In this document: in pieces, positions 46,024 through 57,002 of the stretch
Position numbering within the stretch: the stretch's first letter is position 1
Layout: each line of letters begins with the position of its first letter
Notes under the pieces: model-generated
The model's input: the letters and a program-made list of their open reading frames with translations, nothing else
Databases searched by the model: none
What the model was told of the DNA's origin: nothing
DNA from: Petunia secreta
Lineage: Eukaryota > Streptophyta > Magnoliopsida > Solanales > Solanaceae
Length of the DNA stretch: 64,000 nt
Direction: 5' to 3'
Assembly (NCBI GenBank): GCA_029990175.1
Contig: JARKIP010000049.1
Location: 10,332,001-10,396,000, forward strand
Made by a program: the position numbers and the translations under genes

Positions 46024-47409
46024 CTAACAATAAGGGCAAGAGAGCTTACCTGCTGTGGACCACCCAGACAACAACCCATAAGCTGGAAAGTCATTTATAG
46101 TCCACATCAAAAAAGCACGCATTTGGAAGTTCTGTTTCGTTGATATATCATAGGTCTCAACTCCTTCATGCCAAAGTATCTGCAACTCATCAAGCAAAGG
46201 CTGCAAATATACATCAATAGAGGCTTTCGGGTTATGTGGACCCGGTATTATACAATTCAAAAACAAATAAGGACTGGTCATGCACATTCCAGGAGGCAGG
46301 TTGTAAGGAGTGACAAATACGGGCCAACAAGAATAGGGCGTAGAGGAGACATCAAAAGGGGTGAACCCATCAGAACATAGACCCAACCTTACATTCCTTG
46401 GCTCACTAGCAAATGCCAGATACACTTGATCAAAGTGTTTCCATGCGTCACCATCAGATGGATGGGATAGAATACCCGGCTGCTTGGTACGGTCAAGATG
46501 CCATCTCATGTGTGGAGCAGAACTCATCGAAGCATACAACCTCTTTAACTGGGGTATAAGGGGCAACTAATGCATCCACTTAACAGGCTTCGGCTTCTTT
46601 TTAGGATTTTGCTCAGGCTTGTACCGAGGCTCCTCACAAAATCTACATGTCACGAGGTCTGCATCATCCTTATAATACAACATGCAACCATTAACACAAC
46701 AATGAATCTTCTCGGCAGAAAGACCCAACGAGGAAACCAACTTCTTAGTGTAGTAATAAGTAGTTGGTAAGGCCATATTTGTCGGATTCAGTTCATTCAT
46801 AAGGCCAATGATGGAATCCATGGCAGCTTGAGAAATACTAAAATCTGATTTGATACTCATCAATCTAACAGCAACCGACAACTGGGAATGCACCGAGCCC
46901 TCATAAAATGGACGACTTGTTTCATCCAACCGTTCATAGAATTGATTTGCCTCGGCATTGGGAATGTGCTCAATGTTTGGCTGTGATGTATCCGGCTGAA
47001 GGGGATCATTAGCCGGGTACATCTCAAAAGCATCATTTACCATATCTTCCATTCTATACCCGGCTGCTTGGTCTGGTTCCACTACCGGAAAACTCCTAGC
47101 GCCATGAATATTTTTAAGATTTTGAAGTTGCTGCTGCAAGTCCCAAGGCTCTCCATGATTATACCAAATGTAGTAATTTGGCATAAACCCCTTCTTATAT
47201 AGATGTACCTCGACATTCTCCAAATCTTGTATCTTTACACATTTGCATATTTCACATGGACACCTAATTTTGCCATGCCTTAAATAATCGTCTGTGTTGC
47301 GGGCTATATCAAGAAATTCCATAACACCCCCTACAAACGAAGGCCTCAACCCCCGCCGCTCGGAAAAATTTCTATTATCCATCCACAAACGACGTCGATT
47401 AATGTCCAT
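46024..47409 (-). pseudogene. TnpD (TNP2-like) N-terminal half of CACTA 4, broken
   Basis: Starts at MDINRRRLW and carries the transposase-associated Cys block (IRCPCEICKC), then the TNP2 core with HMRWHLDRTKQPGILSHPSD, CSDGFTPFD, CIIPGPHNPK and WTINDFPAYG. A single TAG (46567-46569) interrupts it where the homologue at 8527-12271 has Tyr (MHYLPLIP). It then ends at GKLSCPYC because the rest is deleted; the homologue continues for about 700 more residues. Closely related to CACTA 1 TnpD over the shared part. Confidence 0.9.
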
Positions 47410-48109
47410 ATCTACACAAACATTGCAAGATTGAGAAACAACATGTATGATTTTTTATATTAGCTTGCCACTTTTTTGTAATTACTATTATCAAAGCAAC
47501 TCAAACCAACAAAAACTTATTCATTTTAGCCATAACATGTTCATCTTCTCAACAATACCAAAGCAACAACACATTCCAAACAACACTACCAAACAATTCC
47601 AACAATCCCAAACAACATAAACCTAACTTTATAATAGCTAACAACACCAAACAAGTTCTTCAACATCAACAATAACTACAATAAACAAATTAACTACCTA
47701 TGCAACATTATAGGGCGAAATTAAAAAATAATTAAAAAAATAATTAAATTCGAATTTATTAAAAAATAAAACAAAAAACTTACCTCGAGGTTGATTTTTG
47801 CTCCAATAGCACCTACTAATGATTCCCCACTAGTTATATGCTTAAGAACTACAAAAAAATTGAGTTAAAAAGTTAGGGTTTAAGTTTTAGAAAGTAATTA
47901 AAATAACCCTAAAATTAAGAATTTACCTTGAATTTCTTGTCATATGTAGTGTTTAGGATGGTAGAATATGTTTGATTTTTGATTTTTGGGGGTGGGTTAT
48001 GGTGGTTTTCGGGTACAGAGGTTTGGGGGGAGGTGTTTAGAGAGAATTTTAGTGTTTGGGGAAGAAGATAGAAATGGGGGAAGAAGTGTTCTGCTGAAAC
48101 TTAAAACGT

Positions 48110-48270
48110 GCAGGTCGACCGACCTTCGACCGAAATTCGGTCGAAAGGTACAATTTTTTTTTGTTCGGCCGATTTTATTTCGACCGATTTTCGGTCGAAC
48201 AGTTTTGACTATGTTAACTGTTCGACCGAAAAGCGGTCGAACTAGGTGTTCGACCGATTGGGTAGTCGAA
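48110..48270. repeat. CACTA 4 right subterminal palindromes
   Basis: Five or more TTCGACCGA/TCGGTCGAA units in both orientations, matching 44230-44530. Confidence 0.8.
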
Positions 48271-48344
48271 AAACCCTGCATTTTTAGTAGTGTGATATCT
48301 GCCAGAGATTTCGTTTGAACACGATGGATGTTATTATATACATT

Positions 48345-48640
48345 TCATGTTGGAGAGGGAGTTCCCTCTCCAAGCATTAAATTAATTAAATTAAATTAAT
48401 TTAATGCTTGGAGGGGGAATTCCCTCTCCAAGCATGTGTTAGTGCGCGACTTTTTCATTTGGAGACGGAATTTCCGTCTCCAAGAATGTGTTAGGTGCGC
48501 CAGTGACTTTTTCATTTGAAGACAGAATTCCGTCTTCAAGTTGGCCAACGACGCGCTTTTTCGCGAAGGACGCGCAGAGACGGAATTCCGTCTCCAAACA
48601 CCTTTTAGAGAGGGAATTCTGTCTCCAAACTGTGACGCAA
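48345..48640. repeat. CACTA 3 right subterminal palindromes
   Basis: GGAGAGGGAGTTCCCTCTCC and GGAGACGGAATTCCGTCTCC variants repeated about six times; the counterpart of 43365-43585. Confidence 0.85.
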
Positions 48641-48881
48641 AACTGATAATTTCTAGTAGTGGCTGCAAGTTATTATCGAGCATATGTAGGGACCATTTCA
48701 CCAAATATATGACAAATTGTAAAATAGGAGTTTCTTTACAAGTATTGATTTTTTTTAATTGGATAAAATTCATTATATTTCAACTTTAAAAACCCGCTTA
48801 CGTGATTATTGGTGTTGGAAGTTTAGCTCACTTTAAAATACCTAGGTATGTGCATGAATTCTGCTAGTATTTTATTAAGTA

Positions 48882-49148
48882 TTCCATTTCCGACCATTTT
48901 TACTTGTCACATTTTACTTTTTTACATCCATAAAAACAAAAAAAATTTATTTGACATTTTTACTAACTTATCTTTATTAGTTATTCTTTAAAAATTTAAA
49001 TTTTAACTATGATTTGAGAAAATATTAGTATTTAATAAAATAGGTAAAATTGAAAGAATATCATTAAATATCTCTTGAATTACATAAATTGAGAAGTAAA
49101 AATAGATTTTTTTATATAAAATAGAAAAATAAATATGAACCGAAGGAG
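48882..49148. mobile_element. Stowaway-like MITE, decayed
   Basis: Left end TTCCATTTCCGACCATTTTT and, as complement, right end CTCCTTCGGTTCATATTT, with TA on both sides (48880-48881 and 49149-49150). AT-rich non-coding interior. The ends fit Stowaway only loosely. Confidence 0.55.
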
Positions 49149-49150
49149 TA

Positions 49151-50564
49151 ATTATTAAGTTGTGCAAGTATTATGGTAATAGCTATACAACCTAACAATT
49201 ACAATGAGTCTTTGTTTATTTATCATAAAGTAATTATATATAATTCAACTATTTTGCCTCATGTTTGGTTGAACGAGTTAAGTACATAATTTGAAAATTT
49301 TCAATTCTAAAATGACTATTGAGTATAAAAATTAGGTGATTTTTTCAAGATCTTACAAATCGAATTATCAATTTATCATGAACATATTTAAAAAACCAAT
49401 ATAATACTAATAATAAAGCATAATATTATTTTTTTAAATAGACATAATCATCAACTAGATTCATTCAGATAAGATATTTATTTCAACAAAGTTTACATAA
49501 GCAAGATTCATTTAAGTAAAACACTACCATAATCTTGCTATCTAGAGACAAAATCATCAATTGAAGCGTAGTCGGAAACTACGGTCAGAATTTGTCGAAT
49601 GCTAGTAAAAAGCTATTTTTTTTGCATATTTTGACAGTCGATCGATCAGAAAGTTTTTCCCGAAAATTTGCAGGACAATGTACCGACAAAAATTGTAGGT
49701 ATGATAGCAAGGAGAATGTTAAAATATGGTTTGACTAGTTTAACCAACGGATTTTGTCCGAAGATACAAAAATATTAATAAAACTAAATATTATACAGAC
49801 AGATTCCATCGATAATATTGAATAAATCAAGGCCCGAACTATGCCCTCCTCATCTTATTTTCGATTCTCTCTTTCTTAGACAGAATTAAAAAAAAAAATG
49901 CTCTGACAGCCATGGTTCCGCTTCTTCACCCCTTTCACCGGAGACATTAGGATTCCATCACTCATGTACTTTTCTTATAAATTTTGTGTTTCTAAATTGA
50001 ATTTGTGAAAAATCTCAAGAGAAAAGTAAATTTGCTTCATCGTTTTATATCACACTAGTGCACTTAAGTTTTACATTTTTACTTTTTCATCGTACCAGCT
50101 CCATTTTCTTACCAAAAAATTATTGGAGGCAGTGCATGTGTGGTGGCAATGTGCGTGTGGTGATAGTGTGTGTTACTGATTTTTCTGTTAAGTACATGGC
50201 TTTCATTGATTTTATTTACCTTTGAAAAGTCTTGAATTTTGTTTTGATGGGCATTGTATCATGTGTTAGATAGTAATGATAAATGTTCATAATAATTTGT
50301 ACAAGGTAAAGATTTCAGACGTAGGATTTTATGCTAGTGTCAAGAAAATTTAGTGTTGATACTGAAAATGTTACTAATTTATGCAATAATTTAATTATAT
50401 ATTTGTTATGAGAACTATTTTACATCTTCAATGTATTAAGTCTTTAAAGAAAAAAATCAAACTGTTCATTATGTTAACATGAAAGTACGAATTTTGAGAA
50501 ATATTTTCTCCTCTTTCAAATTAGTGTGTGCTTATTCCTCTCTTTGTCACCCTCTTGTAGGTGG
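49151..50564. other. AT-rich intergenic DNA
   Basis: No gene found. Around 49560-49800 scattered GTCGGAAACTACGG/CCGACAAAAATTG words might be decayed CACTA subterminal sequence, but no terminus was seen. Confidence 0.5.
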
Positions 50565-50569
50565 GTAAG

Positions 50570-50859
50570 TATTGGATGCAGTGTGTATGCAGTTTGTATA
50601 TTGTTAGTTAGTAGTAGTTGTTGTCGAGTAGTTAGTAGTTGTTGTTAGTTGTTTTTAGGCTGATTAGTTAGAAGCTGGAAGCTGAGGGACCAATGTGTAA
50701 ATAATGATTTATGGTTAGTTAGAGTTAGTTATATTAGTATAAAGTAGGAGTTAGTTGATTAGCTGAGTAGGTAGTTAACAATAATGAAGATATTTTCATC
50801 TCCACACTCTCTCTAATATTTCTCTCTCTAAGATCACATTATCATTCAACAATTTGACA
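50570..50859 (+). repeat. 5' LTR of the copia element
   Basis: 290 bp; GTTAGT/TAGTTG-rich; ends CAATTTGACA. The 3' LTR (54385-54693) is 309 bp because of a tandem copy of TATGCAGTTTGTATATTGTT. Confidence 0.9.
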
Positions 50860-50978
50860 TGGTATCAGAGCGGATCGATCTTGAATCTGCAGTGCAAAGC
50901 ACAGATTGAACAACAATTTCGTATTTCTCCTTGAAATTCATCAAATCACAGCTTTGAAATCATAATTTTTGAGCAAAA

Positions 50979-51293
50979 ATGGCCCCAAATCAAGTAGGAA
51001 ATGCAGGAAACAGAGAAGATGTTGAAGTAGATCACAATCATGTGTTGTACATCCACTCATCTGATATACCGGGTTCAGTTTTGGTTCCTATTCAGTTGAC
51101 TAGATCGAAAAACTATACAATATGGATGCGTTCAATGCATTCCTCCAAGGTGATCTATATGAGGAAGTATATATGCATCTGCCTCAAGGCTTTCAGAGAA
51201 AGGGGGAGAGAAAGGTATGCAAGCTGCTCAAGTCCTTATATGGACTTAAGCAAGCTTCTAAACAGTGGAACATCAAGCTCACTGATGCATTGA
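50979..51293 (+). pseudogene. copia gag N-terminus, truncated
   Basis: Starts MAPNQVGN. HNHVLYIHSSDIPGSVLVP followed by the NYTIWMRSM block matches the N-terminal UBN2-like gag region of plant copia elements (LH-SD-PG--L----L---NY--W---M). After SM the homology stops abruptly where sequence from RT begins in another frame, so the last 55 or so codons are out-of-frame RT. The start is favoured by its place 120 bp after the primer site. Confidence 0.85.
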
Positions 51294-54034
51294 TGAGAGC
51301 AGGATTTGTTCAGAGTGCATATGACTACTCCTTGTTCACAAATGATGGCTCAGATTTTGCTGCTTCTGAATATCTGATGCACTCAGACAAGATATATTAC
51401 TCAGATCACTCAGATGATTTGGAGTCAAGCTATATCCAACAGCAATGCACCACAGAAGGACTGGTTGACACAGAAGGCTCAGCAACAGACCACATCCCAC
51501 TTCACATTGAGCCAAATGAGGACCAAATGATTTCAGACTTACAACCTGCTGCAGCACCAGTAGGAGAACAACCTGCTGCACCCTTACATACTGAAGATAC
51601 TGAGTTGCAGCAACATGTTGAACCATCAAACACTGTCCCAGATCTGCAGAGGCAAGCAAGAAGCAAGAAGCCACCTACTTGGATGAAAGACTTTGTCACC
51701 CCAAAGAGACAAAGCAACTGTGCATACCCTATAAGTGATTACTTATCCTATGCAAATGTCACACAGAAATATCAGACCTATCTGTCAGCCTTTTCAATCA
51801 TGAAGGAACCCAGCACCTTCTATGAATCAATCAAAGACACAAGGTGGATTGAAGCTATGCAGCAGGAGGTTAATGCATTAGAAGAAAACAATACTTGGAA
51901 CGTAGTGGATCTGCCAAGGGGAAAGAAGGCAATTGGATCCAAGTGGGTCTTCAAGATAAAATATAAGGCCAATGGGGAGATAGACAGGTTCAAAGCAAGA
52001 TTAGTGGCCAAAGGATACAACCAGAAGGAAGGCCTGGACTATCATGAGACATTTTCCCCAGTAGCAAAAATGGTGACTGTGAGGTGTGTAATAGCACTAG
52101 CAGCATCAAGGAACTGGGAGCTATACCAAATGGATGTGTTCAATGCATTCCTCCAAGGTGATCTATATGAGGAAGTATATATGCATCTTCCTCAAGGCTT
52201 TCAGAGAAAGGGGGAGAGAAAGGTATGCAAGCTGCTCAAGTCCTTATATGGACTTAAGCAAGCTTCTAGACAGTGGAACATCAAGCTCACTGATGCGTTG
52301 ATGAGAGCAGGATTTGTTCAGAGTGCATATGACTACTCCTTGTTCACAAATGATGGCTCAGATTTTGCTGCTTCTGAATATCTGATGCACTCAGACAAGA
52401 TATATTACTCAGATCACTCAGATGATTTGGAGTCAAGCTATATCCAACAACAATGCACCACAGAAGGACTGGTTGACACAGAAGGCTCAGCAACAGACCA
52501 CATCCCACTTCACATTGAGCCAAATGAGGACCAAATGATTTCAGACTTACAACCTGCTGCAGCACCAGTAGGAGAACAACCTGCTGCACCCTTACATACT
52601 GAAGATACTGAGTTGCAGCAACATGTTGAACCATCAAACACTGTCCCAGATCTGCAGAGGCAAGCAAGAAGCAAGAAGCCACCTACTTGGATGAAAGACT
52701 TTGTCACCCCAAAGAGACAAAGCAACTGTGCATACCCTATAAGTGATTACTTATCCTATGCAAATGTCACACAGAAATATCAGACCTATCTGTCAGCCTT
52801 TTCAATCATGAAGGAACCCAGCACCTTCTATGAATCAATCAAAGACACAAGGTGGATTGAAGCTATGCAGCAGGAGGTTAATGCATTAGAAGAAAACAAT
52901 ACTTGGAACGTAGTGGATCTGCCAAGGGGAAAGAAGGCAATTGGATCCAAGTGGGTCTTCAAGATAAAATATAAGGCCAATGGGGAGATAGACAGGTTCA
53001 AAGCAAGATTAGTGGCCAAAGGATACAACCAGAAGGAAGGCCTGGACTATCATGAGACATTTTCCCCAGTAGCAAAAATGGTGACTGTGAGGTGTGTAAT
53101 AGCACTAGCAGCATCAAGGAACTGGGAGCTATACCAAATGGATGTGTTCAATGCATTCCTCCAAGGTGATCTATATGAGGAAGTATATATGCATCTGCCT
53201 CAAGGCTTTCAGAGAAAGGGGGAGAGAAAGGTATGCAAGCTGCTCAAGTCCTTATATGGACTTAAGCAAGCTTCTAGACAGTGGAACATCAAGCTCACTG
53301 ATGCGTTGATGAGAGCAGGATTTGTTCAGAGTGCATATGACTACTCCTTGTTCACAAAGAGAACAAGAGAGCATATTGTAATCATACTAGTGTATGTAGA
53401 TGATCTATTGATCACAGGAAGTTCAGAAATCATGATCAATGATGCTAAGGCAGTTCTCAACAGGGAGTTCAAGATGAAGGACTTAGGGAAACTAAAGTAC
53501 TTCCTGGGAATTGAGATCTTGAGGTCTAAGGAAGGAATCATACTCAACCAAAGGAAGTATGCCTTAGAACTAATTTCTGATATTGGCCTCAGTGGAGCCA
53601 AACCAGCTTGCACACCTATTGAAGTTAATTTAAAATTGACAACTGTGGAATATGACATCGCTTTAGGGATCACCAATGATCCTCCACTGGAGGACATCAG
53701 CAGCTATCAAAGATTGATTGGGAAACTACTTTACCTGACCATCACCAGGCCTGACATATGCTACACAGTTCAGAGTCTGAGCCAGTTCCTACAAGCACCA
53801 AAAAGGTCACACATGGAAATAGCTCTGCGTGTGGCTAGATATATCAAGTCCTCCCCAGGAATAGGAGTTCTAGTGAAGAGAGATCAGTACACTATGCTGG
53901 TGGGATATTGTGATTCAGACTGGGCATCCTGCCCATTCACTAGAAGGTCTGAGTGGTTATGTAGTGAAGCTTGGAGATTCCTTAGTCTCCTGGAAGTCCA
54001 AGAAACAACACACAGTCTCAAGAAGCAGTGCTGA
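51122..54034 (+). pseudogene. copia pol (RT) ORF with 1008-bp tandem duplication
   Basis: A single open frame of 970 codons. It starts inside RT (MDAFNAFLQGDLYEEVYM), runs to SYDYSLFT-like sequence, then jumps back to the upstream linker (DGSDFAASEYLMHSDK) and repeats the linker, the RT N-terminus (WIEAMQQEVNALEENNTWNV, KARLVAKGYNQ, ETFSPVAKMVTVR) and the FNAFLQGD-to-SLFT block twice before reaching the rest of RT with the catalytic YVDD (about 53393-53405) and the RNase H start (YCDSDWASCPF). The period is exactly 336 codons. A frame shift near 53950 moves the RNase H remainder to another frame. The first Met is not the natural start, because the integrase region upstream is deleted. Confidence 0.95.
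51343..53358 (+). repeat. Two full tandem units of 1008 bp (plus a 221-bp leading part)
   Basis: Units 51343-52350 and 52351-53358, with a leading partial copy at 51122-51342. They differ by only a few bases (for example CTGCCTC/CTTCCTC and TCTAAACAG/TCTAGACAG). The switch point is TTCACAAA, shared by both sides of the junction. Confidence 0.95.
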
Positions 54035-54377
54035 AGCAGAATACATGAGTATGGCTTCTACTACAGCAAAGCTCACTTGGCTGATTGGACTCTTCACTGA
54101 ACTGGGAGTAGAGTTGCATCTACCTGCTGTTCTGCATTGTGACAACAAGGCAGCCCTGCAAATTGTAGCCAATCCAATCTTCCATGAGAGGACAAAGCAC
54201 ATAGAGATTGACTGCCACTTCATCAGGGAAAAATTGAAACAGGGGATCCTGGTAACTCACCATGTGAGTACTGGTGAACAACAGGCTGATATTTTCACTA
54301 AAGGTTTGGGTGGTGCTCAGCATTCTTATCTGGTTGGCAAGCTAGGAGTGTTCAATGTGCTTCATCCTCCAGTTTGA
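53910..54377 (+). pseudogene. copia RNase H, shifted frame
   Basis: Continues the ORF above in another frame: SGYVVKLGDSLVSWKSKKQ, SRSSAEAEYMSMA, LHCDNKAALQIVANP, ERTKHIEIDCHFIREK and QQADIFTKGL are the standard copia RNase H blocks with their acidic residues kept (E in AEAEY, D in HCDN). About two bases appear lost in a CT repeat near 53949, where relatives read RRSLSGY. Ends five bases before the purine tract. Confidence 0.93.
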
Positions 54378-54384
54378 GGGGGAG

Positions 54385-54693
54385 TATTGGATGCAGTGTG
54401 TATGCAGTTTGTATATTGTTAGTATGCAGTTTGTATATTGTTAGTTAGTAGTTGTTGTCGAGTAGTTAGTTGTTGTTGTTATTTGTTTTTAGGCTGATTA
54501 GTTAGAAGCTGGAAGCTGAGGGACCAATGTGTAAATAATGATTTATGGTTAGTTAGAGTTAGTTATATTAGTATAAAGTAAGAGTTAGTTGATTAGCTGA
54601 GTAGTTAGTTAACAATAATGAAGATATTTTCATCTCCACACTCTCTCTAATATTTTTCTCTCTAAGATCACATTATCATTCAACAATTTGACA
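54385..54693 (+). repeat. 3' LTR of the copia element
   Basis: Matches the 5' LTR apart from the 20-odd bp internal duplication near 54410-54440 and a few substitutions. Confidence 0.9.
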
Positions 54694-54698
54694 GTAAG

Positions 54699-55430
54699 CG
54701 ATGAAAGTATATTATCCTTTTATTGAAGGAGTATAAAAGGAAACTATACATTGAAGAAGTATAAGAGGATCAGGTAATGGAGAGTGTGACAAAGAAGAGA
54801 AAAGGATATACGAAAAAAATATCTTAAGCTGTTGTTCTTAAATAAATTCATGCATATGAAGTTTTTTGTGTCTTTTAAGTCGACGTTTTAGTTTTCCCTA
54901 CCTTTATTTACATTAATCCTGACAAAAGTAGGCTTGGTTTGTTAATTATTTACATGAAGTTTCCATTTGAAAAATTCTCGAAATATAAGAAGTTTTTTTT
55001 AATCTCATTTAGCTAAGCAAGTTATCTTTAGGAATTTGATTCTTGCATGTATTTCAATCTTGTTCTTATAAAACTTCGAAATTGTAAATATTTTTACAAA
55101 TTTGACCCATAGATTGGTGTAGGGTTTCAAATTTATTTGAAGAATTTGTTTTCTTTACAATATTGGCTCCATCATCCACTCCATCTCCCTCCTTATATTT
55201 GTCATCCACTTCTAGAATTTTTAGGATTTATATTGGAGGCACTCTACCCCCATCTGCATCCACAGATATATCTACACCAGCCCGTGCATCCTTTTTTAAT
55301 ATCTTCATAGTGGTCATCGTCTCCTATTGTACTGTTATTTTGACATTAACCTCTTCATCCAAGCAATAGAGTTTTGGAATAATACCTGCTGCTTCCATAA
55401 GTCTCCTATCCTAAGTTTCTTTTTCTGCAT
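54699..55430. other. AT-rich spacer upstream of a TnpA-like relic
   Basis: No certain gene. An ORF at 55163-55369 (Ser/Thr/Pro-rich start) lies where the Pro/Ser-rich first exon of the TnpA-like gene would be expected, but no diagnostic motif is present. Confidence 0.4.
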
Positions 55431-55849
55431 GAATCAAGTTCTTCGACAGGACCACCCCGACCGAGGGGGCTTGCGCTTGAATTGAAGTAGCGCCTTTGGA
55501 ATATGAGTAGGGCTCCTAAGTGGCGCGTTCGTGGAGGCAAACCATGCTAATAGAGGACCGAGCCAGTTTCTTGAAGATATTGGCTCGTTAGAATATTATA
55601 ATAGGCTGGTTATCGCTCCCGATGGAAATATTGCGTAAGCATACTTGTAACAATTATAGTGGGATCTTCGCTCCTAAATCCATTATTCAGATAATTTGAA
55701 TTTTGATAACTATAAAACGAACTTTTTAATTTACTCAAAAAAAAAAAAAAAAAGATTATTGTCAATCTCAAAAATCTGATTTTCAATATCAAAGTAGATG
55801 AGTATTTTGTTATGTCAACGACACCAAAGAGATATTAAATGAATAAAAT

Positions 55850-56100
55850 TGGGATATGAATGGAATATAATGAAATAGAGCCACTTTGAGATTCCCTTTG
55901 AAATGAGTCATGTGATGGAGCCACTACGAAGAAGTTCCGAGAGTTACAAAGGAAGTTTCGAGCTCATATTGGTCATGGATTGAGATTGGGAATTGAACTC
56001 TGACATAGAATCTCATGTTGTTCCTCAGTATCTCAGTGGTAGAGCGATCGGCTATTAACTGATTGGTCGTAGGTTCGAATCTTATTTGGAGAAATTTGAT
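55850..56100 (+). other. Probable nuclear plastid DNA insertion (NUPT)
   Basis: Contains the tRNA-Asn relic, with upstream GAACTCTGACATAGAATCTCATGTTG reading like the plastid spacer before trnN. It lies in an inferred intron of the TnpA-like relic. Left and right limits are guesses; only the tRNA itself is firm. Confidence 0.5.
56022..56093 (+). pseudogene. trnN-GUU: Plastid-type tRNA-Asn relic
   Basis: 72 bases in tRNA form: D-arm CTCAGTGGTAGAGC (B-type A box), anticodon arm CGGCTATTAACTG, T-arm GGTCGTAGGTTCGAATC. It matches the plastid trnN(GUU) gene from memory except for about six substitutions. Nearly all of these are G-to-A or C-to-T, including one that changes the anticodon GTT to ATT, and others that unpair the acceptor stem. 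This pattern fits deamination of methylated cytosine after transfer to the nucleus. Confidence 0.85.
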
Positions 56101-56643
56101 TGATTCTTTAGTGTTTAAATTATTGAATCTGCTTTTAAACGTAAGTTAAATTTCATGCAGGGTTATACCTTCACATAAGTCTACTCGAGCAGTTATGAAT
56201 TTCGTTAGATCATTTTATAACGATGTTTGGAGACCTGGAGAGAAGTGCATTTGGATGCCAAAGACAACACGTGGAAACATTTTTAGGTACAAATAAAATA
56301 ATATTTTATATTATTCATCTAATTATTATTTTCTCATATAATGTTACTAATTATTACATACATAATGTGTATGGTATCCTTTTTATGTTCATCGAATGAA
56401 CGATAATTTCGAAAATAAAAGGGCTGATAGATTTAAAGGTACCTTGTCTTTAGTGCACTCGAGTGCTAAGAAGCTAGCATGGATAAGTGTTGACACGGGA
56501 CAAACTTAATGAGTGGTGGGACTTTCCTGAATTTAAAATAAAGTGCGAGCAAAGAAACCCAGCTCGAGCTTCTAAAATGGATGACTCTTTGCACACTAAC
56601 GTTCAGCTAGTATAGGAGACCATTATTATAGAATGATAAGTTA

Positions 56644-56871
56644 CTCCCTCTGTCCCACTTTGTTTGTCATACTTTTCTTATTAGTCAGTCCCAAAAAAAT
56701 TGTCATATTTCTAAATTTGGCAACAATTCAACTCTAAAGTTACTTTTTGACTCATTTATAACCACACAAATATCTATGACTTACTTTAGACCACAAGTTT
56801 CAAAAGTCTACCTTACTTTATTAAACTTTATGCCAAGTCAAACTATGACAAATAAATTGGGACGGAGGGAG
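56644..56871. mobile_element. Stowaway MITE, 228 bp
   Basis: CTCCCTCTGTCCCACTTTG at the left and GGGACGGAGGGAG at the right, flanked by TA (56642-56643 and 56872-56873). Classic Stowaway termini. Lies in an intron of the TnpA-like relic. Confidence 0.9.
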
Positions 56872-57002
56872 TATTTATTAACTCTTTATTTACTTCGACT
56901 AAATGTTATTGTTATTTAATCCAATTCATTTTTTTTTTTTGCAGGATAGACGAAGAACAATGTCTTATGATGAAGACTTTGAGAAGCTACATAGGAAAAG
57001 GA

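Larger units (their letters stand above)
44196..48292 (-). mobile_element. CACTA transposon 4, nested in CACTA 3, internally deleted
   Basis: Inverted CACTACTAAA termini and TSD TGA (44193-44195 and 48293-48295). Subterminal palindromes TTCGACCGAAATTCGGTCGA (44230-44530 and 48110-48270). Its genes run on the minus strand: a TnpD remnant (46024-47409) and a TnpA remnant (44739-45991). A deletion near 46000-46024 removed the second half of TnpD and the first exon of TnpA. Confidence 0.93.
43330..48661. mobile_element. CACTA transposon 3, non-autonomous, host of CACTA 4
   Basis: Inverted ends CACTACTAGAAAT and TSD GCT (43327-43329 and 48662-48664). About 1.23 kb when the nested element is removed. 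Both ends are packed with palindromes built on TTGGAGACGGAATTCCGTC (43365-43585 and 48345-48640). Between them only leader-like sequence is left, including a C homopolymer (43628-43640). No transposase of its own. Confidence 0.9.
50570..54693 (+). mobile_element. Ty1/copia LTR retrotransposon, 4.1 kb, rearranged
   Basis: 5' LTR 50570-50859 and 3' LTR 54385-54693 with a perfect TSD GTAAG (50565-50569 and 54694-54698). The primer site TGGTATCAGAGC (50860-50871) follows the 5' LTR; the purine tract TTTGAGGGGGAG precedes the 3' LTR. LTRs start TATTGG rather than TG. Coding: a gag N-terminus (50979), then RT and RNase H. The middle of gag, the protease and nearly all of the integrase are deleted, and part of pol is tandemly duplicated. 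Non-autonomous now, though the LTRs look similar and recent. Confidence 0.95.

Noticed and set aside
49560..49800. Possible fifth CACTA element from GTCGG/CCGAC words
   Set aside because: No CACTA terminus, no TSD and too few motif copies.
51336..53697. Minus-strand ORFs opposite the copia RT
   Set aside because: Shadows of the duplicated RT frame; they appear twice at 1008-bp spacing as expected for shadows.
55163..55369. Possible first exon of the TnpA-like relic
   Set aside because: Composition fits, but there is no diagnostic motif and no in-phase splice link to the exon near 55585.
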